This document shows, piece by piece, positions 1 through 7,052 of a stretch of DNA of 64,000 nt. The notes under the pieces are model-generated. The model saw nothing but the letters and a program-made list of their open reading frames with translations. It had not been told where the DNA came from and made no database searches. Position numbers and translations under genes: made by a program. How positions within the stretch are numbered: position 1 is the first letter of the stretch; every line of letters begins with the position of its first letter. This stretch comes from Nocardia nova (GTDB lineage Bacteria > Actinomycetota > Actinomycetes > Mycobacteriales > Mycobacteriaceae): NCBI RefSeq assembly GCF_002933465.1, contig NZ_PSZE01000007.1, positions 1 to 64,000 on the forward strand. The letters are read 5' to 3'.

Positions 1-1
1 A

Positions 2-520
2 GACAGCCTCTCCCTCCTCTCCACCGACGGCGGCACCCTCCTCATCCCCACCACCACACCCACCAACCTCGACACCCTCATCACCCACCTCTCCCACGCC
101 GCCAGAGTCCCCATCACCGCCACCACCACAACCACACCCACCACCGACATCCCCACCGCCACCGACCAAACCCACCAACTCCTCGACATGGTCACCCGCC
201 TCCAATCCACCCCCGGCCTCTACCGCTTCGACGACCTCGCCCTCGAATACCAACTCACCCGCCCCGGACCCGGACGCGACCACCTCCACACCCTCCTCAA
301 CCCCCTCGACCACCACCCCGAACTCCTCACCACCCTCCAAACCCACATCGCCAACAACCTCAACCGCCAACGCACCGCCCGACTCCTCCACATCCACACC
401 AACACCGTCGACTACCGCCTCAAACGCATCGCCCAACTCACCCACCTCGACCCCACCCAACCCAGCGGACTCTGGTACCTCCGCAGCGCCCTCATCGCCC
501 GCACCTACACCACCACATGA
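2..520 (+). CDS. PucR-type transcriptional regulator, C-terminal part (5' end outside window)
   Basis: The reading frame is open from the window edge to a TGA at 518-520, so this is the last 172 residues of a longer protein. Its end carries the PucR/CdaR-type helix-turn-helix seen in many actinobacterial regulators: RLLHIHTNTVDYRLKRIAQL at about residues 125-144 (motif N-T-V-x-Y-R-L-x-R-I). Such proteins bind DNA through this C-terminal domain and sense a signal through upstream domains that are not visible here. Base use is odd: nearly every codon ends in C and the plus strand is very poor in G, unlike neighbouring genes, which mix C- and G-ending codons. That suggests recent arrival or a special mutational history. 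The target genes are unknown. Confidence 0.75.
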   Translation, partial: DSLSLLSTDGGTLLIPTTTPTNLDTLITHLSHAARVPITATTTTTPTTDIPTATDQTHQLLDMVTRLQSTPGLYRFDDLALEYQLTRPGPGRDHLHTLLNPLDHHPELLTTLQTHIANNLNRQRTARLLHIHTNTVDYRLKRIAQLTHLDPTQPSGLWYLRSALIARTYTTT

Positions 521-548
521 GGCGCCGGTCGCCGTATCGCACCGGCGG

Positions 549-953
549 TCAGCGGGCGGCGTGTCCCCGAATTTCGGCGACGTAGGCGCGGGAAACGGTG
601 CAGGTCAGCAGATCCAGCATGTCGACCAGGAAACTGCGATCGGCCACCGGATCGGTGGTTCCGTTGCCGCCCGCCGGGTCGATGCGATTCAGGGTCGATT
701 TCACCCCGTCGTGAATCGCGTGCTGCACCATATCGATCGGTATGCCGTCGCGCGCCCACACCCCCGCGGCGTATTCGAGTCGCCGCAGCGCCCGCGTCGC
801 CCCGCTGGGCGCATCGCCGAGCAGGATCAGCGCCAGTTCGAATCCCATCCGCATGACTATCGCGGGATCGGAATGCGTTGCACTCCTGGAATTTCCGGAA
901 TCGAACCCATCGCCCTCCGCGGATTCCGCATCCCAGGAGTCGTAGGCCGGCAT
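549..953 (-). CDS. Stand-alone PucR/RsbRD-like N-terminal sensory domain protein
   Basis: This 134-residue protein resembles the N-terminal helical domain of Nocardia PucR-type regulators: ...DMVQHAIHDGVKSTLNRI... followed by DMLDLLTCTVSRAYVAEI near the end. It stops there, with no GGDEF-like or HTH part. The ATG at 951-953 was chosen because AAGGAG lies 6 nt upstream; the frame runs open further to 1196, but those residues do not look conserved. It converges with the PucR C-terminal gene across a 28-bp gap. It could be a free-standing sensor or inhibitor partner of a regulator, or the truncated remnant of a full regulator. Family assignment is by pattern only. Confidence 0.55.
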   Translation of the reverse strand: MPAYDSWDAESAEGDGFDSGNSRSATHSDPAIVMRMGFELALILLGDAPSGATRALRRLEYAAGVWARDGIPIDMVQHAIHDGVKSTLNRIDPAGGNGTTDPVADRSFLVDMLDLLTCTVSRAYVAEIRGHAAR

Positions 954-1368
954 CGCGCTCCTTCCGTGCGCCCGATCCGCATCGCACTGACGAAGGTAAC
1001 GGTGACGCGCGGTGATTACGAGCAGTCGGCGCGGGTTGGCCCAAACATCCGAACCACAGGGGTCCGCGGTTGTGAGATCTCCCAATAATCGGCCGGATTC
1101 GGGTCGTCCGTCCGCAATTCGGACGGCGCCGTCCGGCATGCGAGAACCGGCGAGATATTCCGGCGAATCCGTGCGTACTCGTGACTCCGGCCGCACTCGG
1201 CTGTCGCCGAAACCATGATAGCCTGAGTGTGATACATGCTAGCGTGATTATCACGCGAAGGAAAGCGATTGGGACGGAAGAGATTTCGTCGGGCGTATGA
1301 TCATCATGCAGCAGTGCCTCGTTTCGTCGACCTCCCGGGCCGCGCGTCGCGCCGATACGCTGGCACCC
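954..1368. other. Divergent intergenic region, 415 bp
   Basis: This stretch separates the minus-strand sensory-domain gene from the plus-strand XRE regulator. Several frames are open but none shows a recognisable domain. It holds the palindrome at 1243-1255 and the likely promoter of the XRE gene; no other structure was seen. Confidence 0.5.
1228..1255. promoter_or_regulatory. Putative operator: CGTGATTATCACG palindrome with a direct half-site
   Basis: CGTGATTATCACG at 1243-1255 is a perfect inverted repeat around one central base. A third half-site, TGTGATA, lies at 1228-1234, 15 bp upstream in direct orientation. It sits about 115 bp before the XRE-family gene and is a natural candidate for autoregulation by that protein. 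The link is inference. Confidence 0.4.
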
Positions 1369-2280
1369 ATGGGAGCCCGATTACGTACCGCGCGAAAATT
1401 ACTGCTGGGTCGCGAGATCGAACACATGATCAGCGCCGCGGGGGTGAATCAGGCGGAGGCCGCACGGATCATCGACACCAGCCAGAGCCGGATCGCGATG
1501 TTGATCAACGGCGCCAGCTCGATCACCGTGGGCGATCTCGAACGCCTCGCGGTCGCCTTGGGATTCACCGACCCCGGCTATCTCGACAGCCTCGAGGCGT
1601 TACGCCGGGACAACCACAAACGCGGTTTCTGGAATACCGGTCACCGCCGCGCCTACCTCGAGGAATTACGTCTGCTGGTGGACCTCGAGGCCCATGCCAG
1701 CCTGCTGCGGGTCACCGAGGCCGAGATCGTGCCCGGACTGATCCAATGCGAGTCCTACATCCGGGCCCTGCACGAACCCCCGCACGACGCGCAGACCGCG
1801 TCAGCCGATCCCTGTGCGGTCACCGTGGAGGATTCGGTACGCGCGCGGCTGGCCCGCCAAGACGTCCTCACCGGCCCCGCCGCACCGCGGTTCCACGCCG
1901 TGCTCTCGGAATCGTGCCTGCGCCGCGAATACGGCGGCCGCGCGGTGATGGCCGATCAACTGGAATACCTGCTCGACCTGTCGCATCGGCCCAACATCAC
2001 CCTGCAGGTGCTGCCGTTCACCGTCCCCACCCGGGGTGCGGGGATGGAGGACCGCTTCACCCTGGTACGGGTCCCCTCCCCCGGCGCGGCGGGCGACCTG
2101 GACATGGCGATCGTGGAGAGCCAGGGCGACATTCGCTACATAGACGACAAGTCCGCGGTACGCGCCCGCGAGACCGTCTGGGACCGATTATCCGCGGCCG
2201 CAGCGGATCCCGATCGGTCGCGAGCGTTCATCGACCGGATCGCGCGTTCGTTCCGACGCGAGAGCGTCACCGGGACGTGA
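1369..2280 (+). CDS. XRE-family regulator with DUF5753 domain
   Basis: This 303-residue protein has an N-terminal XRE helix-turn-helix (about residues 15-65; NQAEAARIIDTSQSRIAMLI with an LERLAVALG helix after it). A DUF5753 domain follows from about residue 85 to the end, with the typical EAEIVPGLIQCESYIRALH and VLSESCLRREYGG blocks. Such proteins are DNA-binding regulators usually paired with DUF397 proteins, as around WhiJ of Streptomyces. The ATG at 1369 fits the usual family start just before GARLR, and TACGCT (1356-1361) ends 7 nt before it, suggesting leaderless translation. An upstream ATG at 1297 would add 24 residues with no family support. It leads a cassette with the next two genes. 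Confidence 0.85.
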   Translation: MGARLRTARKLLLGREIEHMISAAGVNQAEAARIIDTSQSRIAMLINGASSITVGDLERLAVALGFTDPGYLDSLEALRRDNHKRGFWNTGHRRAYLEELRLLVDLEAHASLLRVTEAEIVPGLIQCESYIRALHEPPHDAQTASADPCAVTVEDSVRARLARQDVLTGPAAPRFHAVLSESCLRREYGGRAVMADQLEYLLDLSHRPNITLQVLPFTVPTRGAGMEDRFTLVRVPSPGAAGDLDMAIVESQGDIRYIDDKSAVRARETVWDRLSAAAADPDRSRAFIDRIARSFRRESVTGT

Positions 2281-2324
2281 CCCACCGTCCGTAATCTGCA
2301 AAGCCTAAGGAGTGCCGGGCCTCT

Positions 2325-3149
2325 ATGAGCGACAACGACTTTCCCTCACGCGACTTCGACACGAGCCGGCCCTCGGCGGCGCGCATGTACCACTACTACC
2401 TGTCGGGACAGGCGCTGTTCGACGTCGACAAGGTTTTCGGTGAGCGGGTGTTCGCACTGTTCCCGCACGCCGACGCTTGGGCACGGCACAATCGCGAATT
2501 CCTGCACCGCGCAGTCGATTTCATGGCGGCACTCGGAATCCGGCAGTTTCTCGACATCGGCGCCGGCCTGCCGACGGCGGACAACACCCACGAGATCGCG
2601 CGGGCCCACGACCAACGGACCCAGGTCGTGTACGTGGACAACAACACCGAGGCGGTGGCGCGCTGGCTCGACCTGCTGCGCGGCGCCGACGCTCTCGCCA
2701 CCACCGCGGTCGTCGATGCCGATCTGCGATGTCCCGACGATATTTTCGACCATCCCGAGACCCGGCGCCTCATCGATCCGGATCAGCCGCTCGGATTGCT
2801 CATCGTCGGCGTCTGGCCGTTCGTGCCGGACAGCGACCGCCCGTACCGTCTGATGGCCCAGCTGCGGGATCGGCTCCCGCGCGGTAGCTGTGTGGCGATG
2901 AGCCATGCCGGTCTCGACGACGCATCCGAGGATGTCAAACGCGGAATGGCCGCAGCGGCAGAGCTCTACAAGCAGACCTCGGATCCGTTGACCCTGCGCC
3001 GCCGTGACGATTTCGCCGCCTTCTACGACGGCCTCGAGCTCCTGAACCCCGGGATCGTGCACGCCCCCGATTGGCGGCCCTCTGCACCGGTGGACATGGC
3101 GGATCCGGCACGGCCGTGTAATTTCGCGGCCGTCGGCTACAAGCCGTAG
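2325..3149 (+). CDS. SAM-dependent methyltransferase, DUF574 (Methyltransf_19) type
   Basis: This 274-residue protein carries the hallmark start of the family, DTSRPSAARMYHYYLSGQ (about residues 12-29), then ARHNREFLHRAVDFMAALGI and the SAM-binding motif FLDIGAGLPTADN (about residues 79-91). The next acidic strand, VVYVDNN, would bind the ribose. The substrate is unknown; these genes are abundant in Nocardia and Streptomyces and often sit beside XRE/DUF397 pairs, as here. AAGGAG lies about 12 nt before the ATG. The 44-bp gap from the regulator fits one transcription unit. Confidence 0.85.
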   Translation: MSDNDFPSRDFDTSRPSAARMYHYYLSGQALFDVDKVFGERVFALFPHADAWARHNREFLHRAVDFMAALGIRQFLDIGAGLPTADNTHEIARAHDQRTQVVYVDNNTEAVARWLDLLRGADALATTAVVDADLRCPDDIFDHPETRRLIDPDQPLGLLIVGVWPFVPDSDRPYRLMAQLRDRLPRGSCVAMSHAGLDDASEDVKRGMAAAAELYKQTSDPLTLRRRDDFAAFYDGLELLNPGIVHAPDWRPSAPVDMADPARPCNFAAVGYKP

Positions 3150-3218
3150 CCGGCACGGTCGGCGCGTCGGTCCGCGCATCGGTGCGCCGGCAGCTTTACT
3201 CCGTAGAAAGGGCATCCG

Positions 3219-3683
3219 ATGATGCGGCCACCGACCTTCACCGTAGGCGAATTCCGAAAAGCCTCAGCCAGTTCCCCGCACCAGAACTGCGTGCGCGTCG
3301 CACGCAAACGCGGATGGACCGCCCTCTGGGACGACAAGTGCGCTACTGCCGCCACCACCGCCATCACGGCCGTGGGCAGCACCGAGATACTGCTGGTGAC
3401 CGACGAACAGTTCGACAGCTACCAGGCCGGTATCCGCGCCGGGCGCACCGAGCGATTACCGATCACGCAGTGGCGGCGCCCCGACGGACGCTACGTGCTG
3501 CGTACCGAAACCGGCCGTCCCGCAGCGGATGTTGAGCTCGTTTTCGATCGGGCCGAGCTAGACGCCTTCCACCACGGTGTGCGGACCCACGAATTCGATC
3601 TGCACAGATTCACCGCACCGAGGCTCGACGGCACCGAATATGACACTCGCGCAATCGGTCTCACGGCCCGAATACCGGCCTAG
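3219..3683 (+). CDS. DUF397 domain protein
   Basis: This 154-residue protein has the DUF397 signature near its start: EFRKASASSPHQNCVRVARK, then WTALWDDK (about residues 11-39), matching the family pattern W-R-K-S-S-x-S...N-C-V-x-V-A...V-R-D-S-K. DUF397 proteins are small partners of XRE-DUF5753 regulators. The usual length is 60-80 residues, so the extra 100-residue tail (ELVFDRAELDAFHHGVRTHEFD) is an unassigned addition, perhaps a fused second domain. AAAGG lies 9 nt upstream; either of two adjacent ATGs may be used. The gene ends just before a strong hairpin. Confidence 0.75.
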   Translation: MMRPPTFTVGEFRKASASSPHQNCVRVARKRGWTALWDDKCATAATTAITAVGSTEILLVTDEQFDSYQAGIRAGRTERLPITQWRRPDGRYVLRTETGRPAADVELVFDRAELDAFHHGVRTHEFDLHRFTAPRLDGTEYDTRAIGLTARIPA

Positions 3684-3700
3684 CGGCTCCCACACGCCTC

Positions 3701-3724
3701 CGGTGCCCGCCCGAGCGGGCACCG
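3701..3724. terminator. Bidirectional hairpin terminator
   Basis: CGGTGCCCGC (3701-3710) and GCGGGCACCG (3715-3724) form a perfect 10-bp stem with a CCGA loop. It lies between the convergent DUF397 and deazaflavin-type genes, where it can end both transcripts. Confidence 0.7.
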
Positions 3725-3760
3725 CTCCCTTGAAAACTCCTGCGCCGCAGGGTGTCTGGA

Positions 3761-4117
3761 TCAGTCCGAGCCCGCGGCGGCGTTGTCCAGCCGCACCCGT
3801 ACCCGCACCCGGCCCTTCTCGTCGCGCGTCGCCACGGCATGGCCGCGGCGGTCCCCACCGTCCAGGTGCAGCGTGATGGGGCCGCCCTCGCCGGTGAAGT
3901 TGCGCCACCAGCTCTTGCGATCGGGCATCGCGACGCCGATGAGGATCGAATCGCCGGAACGCCGGTAGTTCACCGGTGTGCTGAACGTCTTACCCGACTT
4001 CCGCCCGACATAGCTGATCTCGACGAACCCCTTGCGCATCAGCGGGCCGAGAACCGGGGCCTCCGTCAGCGTGAGTACCACCGAATTGAAGCCGCGCACG
4101 GCCGATTTGACGTCCAC
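3761..4117 (-). CDS. Nitroreductase/deazaflavin (F420)-dependent oxidoreductase family protein
   Basis: This 118-residue protein of the F420/deazaflavin-dependent nitroreductase (Ddn-like) superfamily shows the core ISYVGRKSGKTFSTPVNY (about residues 34-51), then ILIGVAMPDRKSWWRNF and a strand with GGPITLHLDG. In this group the R-x-S-G segment and the W-x-x-N-L-type region hold the cofactor. A real substrate cannot be named. The GTG start has AGGAGG 6 nt upstream, a strong site. It is transcribed in the same direction as the downstream-lying convergent partner's opposite strand and stands apart from the PAP2 gene by 78 bp. Confidence 0.75.
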   Translation of the reverse strand: MDVKSAVRGFNSVVLTLTEAPVLGPLMRKGFVEISYVGRKSGKTFSTPVNYRRSGDSILIGVAMPDRKSWWRNFTGEGGPITLHLDGGDRRGHAVATRDEKGRVRVRVRLDNAAAGSD

Positions 4118-4195
4118 CTGTTGCCTCCTGACTGGCCCGACCGAGAGATGTCACTCTACCGGCGGGCAGTGACATCGTCAGGCGAGCGGCGACAT

Positions 4196-5272
4196 TCAGC
4201 CCATGTCCGGCCCGGACCGGATCTCGGCCCCGAGCAGGTGCCCGGCACGCCGCGGCGATCGGCCGGCCGGCCGGCACCCCGCCGCACCGCGGCCGCCGGC
4301 GGAGGCGTCCGTGGCCCCGTCGATGGTCCGGTTCGGTCCGCGCACGGGGGGCTCCGGCGTCGGCTCCGGCAGGGCACCCGCCAGCCCGGCGCCGATGCCG
4401 AGTGCCGGCCCGGCGACCGCGCCCGGGGCGAAGGCGGCGATCACCGCGCCACGCCGAGCGGGCCACGGCGACGTCGCGCGCACCATCGCCCACCAGACCC
4501 GGATGCCGTCCGAGGCCGCATCGCAGACGCGCAGATACGGCGCGGCGGCGTAACCGGCGGCGAGGATCAGTGCCGCACCGGCGGCGCAGTCGAGCAGATA
4601 ATGGTTCGCGGTGCCGATCACCACCAGCGTGATGAGAATCGGGTACCCGACACCGGCCCAGCGGACGAGCGGAGTCCGGCCGAAGCGGTACAGCATCAGT
4701 CCGCACCACAGCGCCCAGCCGACGTGCAGGCTCGGCATCGCGGCGAAATCGTTGGTGAGCGAATCCAATCCGCGTGGCGTGCTGGCATCACCCTGCCACC
4801 AGCCCACCGAGGCGTGCAGTGCCATCACGTCGACGAAACCGTAGGACTCTTCCAGCAGTCGCGGCGGCGCGGTGGGCAATGCCACGAATCCGACCAGACC
4901 TGCGACGGTTGCGATGCCCAGCTGGGTGCGAGCCGCCCGATACTGCTCGCGGTGCGCCCACCACATCCAGATCAGGATCGCCGGAGTCACGACGTAGTGC
5001 AGCGTGGCGTAGGCGAAGTCGGCCGGTATCGCGATCCAGGCGTGGCCGACGAAGATCCGGTTCAGCCACAGTTCCGGGTCCAGCCGCAGCCAGTCCTCGA
5101 TCCGCAGCAACGCGTGCGCGTCGCGGCGGGCGTGGTCGAGACCGCTGCCGACCAGCAGCCGGGCGCCGTCGTAGGCGAAATACACCACGACGACCAGCAC
5201 CACTTCCCGAAACCAGCCCCCGGCTCGCGCCGGAACCTGCGCGAGCGGACCCGAGATGGTTGTTGCAGCCAC
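4196..5272 (-). CDS. PAP2-superfamily integral membrane phosphatase/transferase
   Basis: This 358-residue membrane protein has the three PAP2 motifs in order: PTAPPRLL, then AMPSLHVGWALW (catalytic S-x-H), then TANHYLLDCAAG (catalytic H). Six or so hydrophobic segments surround them. The layout matches actinobacterial PAP2/inositol phosphorylceramide synthase-like enzymes, which act on phospholipid head groups or polyprenyl phosphates at the membrane. The last 90 residues are a proline/glycine-rich tail. The GTG at 5270-5272 has GGAGG 7 nt upstream; a TTG at 5305 lies inside the operator and is less likely. It diverges from a TetR gene across a shared palindrome and is the obvious target of that repressor. 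Confidence 0.85.
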   Translation of the reverse strand: MAATTISGPLAQVPARAGGWFREVVLVVVVYFAYDGARLLVGSGLDHARRDAHALLRIEDWLRLDPELWLNRIFVGHAWIAIPADFAYATLHYVVTPAILIWMWWAHREQYRAARTQLGIATVAGLVGFVALPTAPPRLLEESYGFVDVMALHASVGWWQGDASTPRGLDSLTNDFAAMPSLHVGWALWCGLMLYRFGRTPLVRWAGVGYPILITLVVIGTANHYLLDCAAGAALILAAGYAAAPYLRVCDAASDGIRVWWAMVRATSPWPARRGAVIAAFAPGAVAGPALGIGAGLAGALPEPTPEPPVRGPNRTIDGATDASAGGRGAAGCRPAGRSPRRAGHLLGAEIRSGPDMG

Positions 5273-5297
5273 GAACCGACCTCCACGACGAGGGCTG

Positions 5298-5324
5298 ACG
5301 TACAACGTACGGTACGTCGTACGT
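5298..5324. promoter_or_regulatory. 27-bp palindromic TetR operator between PAP2 and tetR genes
   Basis: The sequence consists of four ACGTAC/GTACGT blocks and is its own reverse complement except at the centre and one symmetric pair of positions. It overlaps minus-strand TACGTT (5304-5309), a -10 candidate for PAP2, and lies just before plus-strand TACAAT (5331-5336), a -10 candidate for tetR. Repressor bound here would block both promoters. Confidence 0.75.
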
Positions 5325-5376
5325 CCATATTACAATGGCGTCGAGACCGGATTTCATCCAGACCGGAGAAGTTGCC

Positions 5377-6078
5377 GTGACATCTGAGCCCGCCCGACGA
5401 ACCCGAACCGGGGGCGGCCGCCGCCGAGTACCGCGCCATACGCTCAGCGCCGAGGCGATCGTGGACGCCGCGCTGCGCATGCTCGACGACACCGACTGCG
5501 AGGGCATCTCCATGCGCGCCCTCGCCGCCGAACTGGGCGTCGGCACGATGACGCTCTACACCTACTTCCGCAGCAAGGACGAACTGCTGCAGGCCGCGCG
5601 CGATCAGGTGCTCGACAGCTTCCATCCCCCGGCCGTCTCGGGCGACTGGGCCGACCGGGTGCGGGCCTGCTGCCAAGCGCTGTACCGGCTGCTCGTGAAG
5701 CGCCCGGCGGTGCTTCGGGTACTCGCCGTGAGACCCGACGGCGACGGCGATTTCGCCGATACCGCCACCGCCGCACTGGAATTGGTGCTCTCCCAATTAC
5801 GGGCCGCCGGCCTCGGCCGACAGGAGACCGCGCGCGGCTACCTGGTGCTGTTGCAATACACCTTCGGCTCGGCGCTGCGGCATGTGTTCGCTCCAGTGCC
5901 CCGCAACGGTGAGAACATCCCCAGCCGCCTGCAGATGCTGGATCCGGTCGCCCATCCGACGATCGCCGATCTGATACCGGAACTGGCGATCACGCACGGC
6001 AGCGGCGAGGAGCAGTATCTGTTCGGCCTGGATCTCATCCTCGACGGGTTGCGTAAGGCGGCCGCGGCGCAGCACTAG
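5377..6078 (+). CDS. TetR-family repressor
   Basis: This 233-residue protein has a TetR N-terminal DNA-binding domain: LSAEAIVDAALRMLDD, then MRALAAELGVGTMTLYTYF with the recognition helix and the usual R-S-K-D-E-L-L continuation. The C-terminal part resembles the TetR_C_1 ligand-binding fold. The GTG at 5377 was chosen because GGAG lies upstream; the ATG at 5335 overlaps the -10 TACAAT and is unlikely. It probably represses itself and the divergent PAP2 gene through the 27-bp palindrome. The inducer is unknown; a membrane lipid or amphiphile would suit the partner gene, but that is inference. Confidence 0.88.
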   Translation: MTSEPARRTRTGGGRRRVPRHTLSAEAIVDAALRMLDDTDCEGISMRALAAELGVGTMTLYTYFRSKDELLQAARDQVLDSFHPPAVSGDWADRVRACCQALYRLLVKRPAVLRVLAVRPDGDGDFADTATAALELVLSQLRAAGLGRQETARGYLVLLQYTFGSALRHVFAPVPRNGENIPSRLQMLDPVAHPTIADLIPELAITHGSGEEQYLFGLDLILDGLRKAAAAQH

Positions 6079-6160
6079 ACCCGCGCTGCCGTCCACCTCG
6101 CGGCGGCCGGTCGATCGACAAGCGCAGGGCCACGTCGGTGATCACCGTCTCACGCGGCGT

Positions 6161-6391
6161 TCAGCCGCCGCGTTTGCGGCGATGGCGGCGATGGGTCGTA
6201 TCGCAGAGCGGATAGATCCCGGAGCGGCGGCAGGTGCACACCGCGACGACGAACCGATCGCAGCGCACGACGCGGCCGTCGTCGGTCACCAACTCCACCG
6301 GCCCCTCGACGAGTGCCGGACCGTCCTTGGTGAGCGTGACCCGGGTACGGCGGGCCGGGCGGGGGGTGGGCTCGTCATTCTCGATCGGCAC
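6161..6391 (-). CDS. CDGSH-type iron-sulfur domain protein
   Basis: This 76-residue protein ends in the CDGSH zinc-finger-like 2Fe-2S motif: CTCRRSGIYPLCDTTH (about residues 52-67), with the C-x-C-x2-S-x3-P-x-C-D-x2-H ligand pattern. The family binds a 2Fe-2S cluster through three Cys and one His and takes part in redox or cluster transfer. The GTG start at 6391 overlaps the end of the methyltransferase gene by 17 bp, so translation is probably coupled. It is last in an operon with the methyltransferase and the iron-containing redox enzyme, a trio that I recall as recurrent in this order. Confidence 0.88.
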   Translation of the reverse strand: MPIENDEPTPRPARRTRVTLTKDGPALVEGPVELVTDDGRVVRCDRFVVAVCTCRRSGIYPLCDTTHRRHRRKRGG

Positions 6392-7025
6392 GGATCACCA
6401 CCAACTCCTCTTGCCGTGTTCCCGGTTCGATCAGGCGCTGTTGCTCCAGCCAGTGGGCCCGCCGGCTCAGCACCGGACCGAATTCGCAGGTTTCCCGCAC
6501 GACGATCGCGGCCTTGAGCCCGCCGTCGCGCAGTTGTCGTACGGTCAGATCCGGATCGCACAGCGACGAATGCACGATCAGCGCGATTCCCTTGGTGCGC
6601 AACAACTCCGGCATCAGCCGACACAGCGGATCCAGCAGCGCCCGGCCGCGCGGTCCGCCCTCCCAGGCGCGCGCCCGGCCACGTGCCGGAATTTCCGCGG
6701 GTCCCGGCACATAGGGCGGATTCGCCAGCACCGCGTCGAAGGTACGCCGGTGCAGCACCCGGCCGAAATCGCCGTGCAACAATTCCAGCGGCACCCCGTG
6801 CAACCTGCTGTTGAGCCACGCCGAGGCCAGCGCCCGCCGCGAGATGTCCACCGCGGTGACAGCGGAGGCACCGGTCCGCCCCGCCTCGATCGCCACGGCG
6901 CCGGTACCGGTGCATACGTCCACTACCTTGGCCCCCTCGGGGATGGCGGCAGCCCCCAGCGCTCTGATCAGCAGTCCGGTATCGGCTGTCGGGGCGTAGA
7001 CGCCCGGTGCGCGGAACAAGTTCAT
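6375..7025 (-). CDS. HemK/PrmC-like class I SAM methyltransferase
   Basis: This 216-residue protein has motif I VVDVCTGTGAVAIEAG (about residues 39-54), the acidic post-I segment TAVDISRRAL and the catalytic NPPY tetrapeptide in VLANPPYVPG (about residues 104-113). N-P-P-Y marks methyltransferases acting on amide or amino nitrogen, such as release-factor glutamine methyltransferases. It lacks the long N-terminal domain of PrmC, so it matches the short HemK2-like group; the substrate may be a protein but is not shown. It overlaps the CDGSH gene and begins 27 bp after the redox enzyme gene. Confidence 0.82.
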   Translation of the reverse strand: MNLFRAPGVYAPTADTGLLIRALGAAAIPEGAKVVDVCTGTGAVAIEAGRTGASAVTAVDISRRALASAWLNSRLHGVPLELLHGDFGRVLHRRTFDAVLANPPYVPGPAEIPARGRARAWEGGPRGRALLDPLCRLMPELLRTKGIALIVHSSLCDPDLTVRQLRDGGLKAAIVVRETCEFGPVLSRRAHWLEQQRLIEPGTRQEELVVIRADRE

Positions 7026-7052
7026 GATCGCCGAATACCCGCCTTCCGATGA

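Noticed and set aside
1..540. Dense CACC-rich sequence that looks like a simple repeat or CRISPR-like array
   Set aside because: There is no regular period or spacer structure, and one frame gives a coherent PucR-type HTH; the pattern is codon bias.
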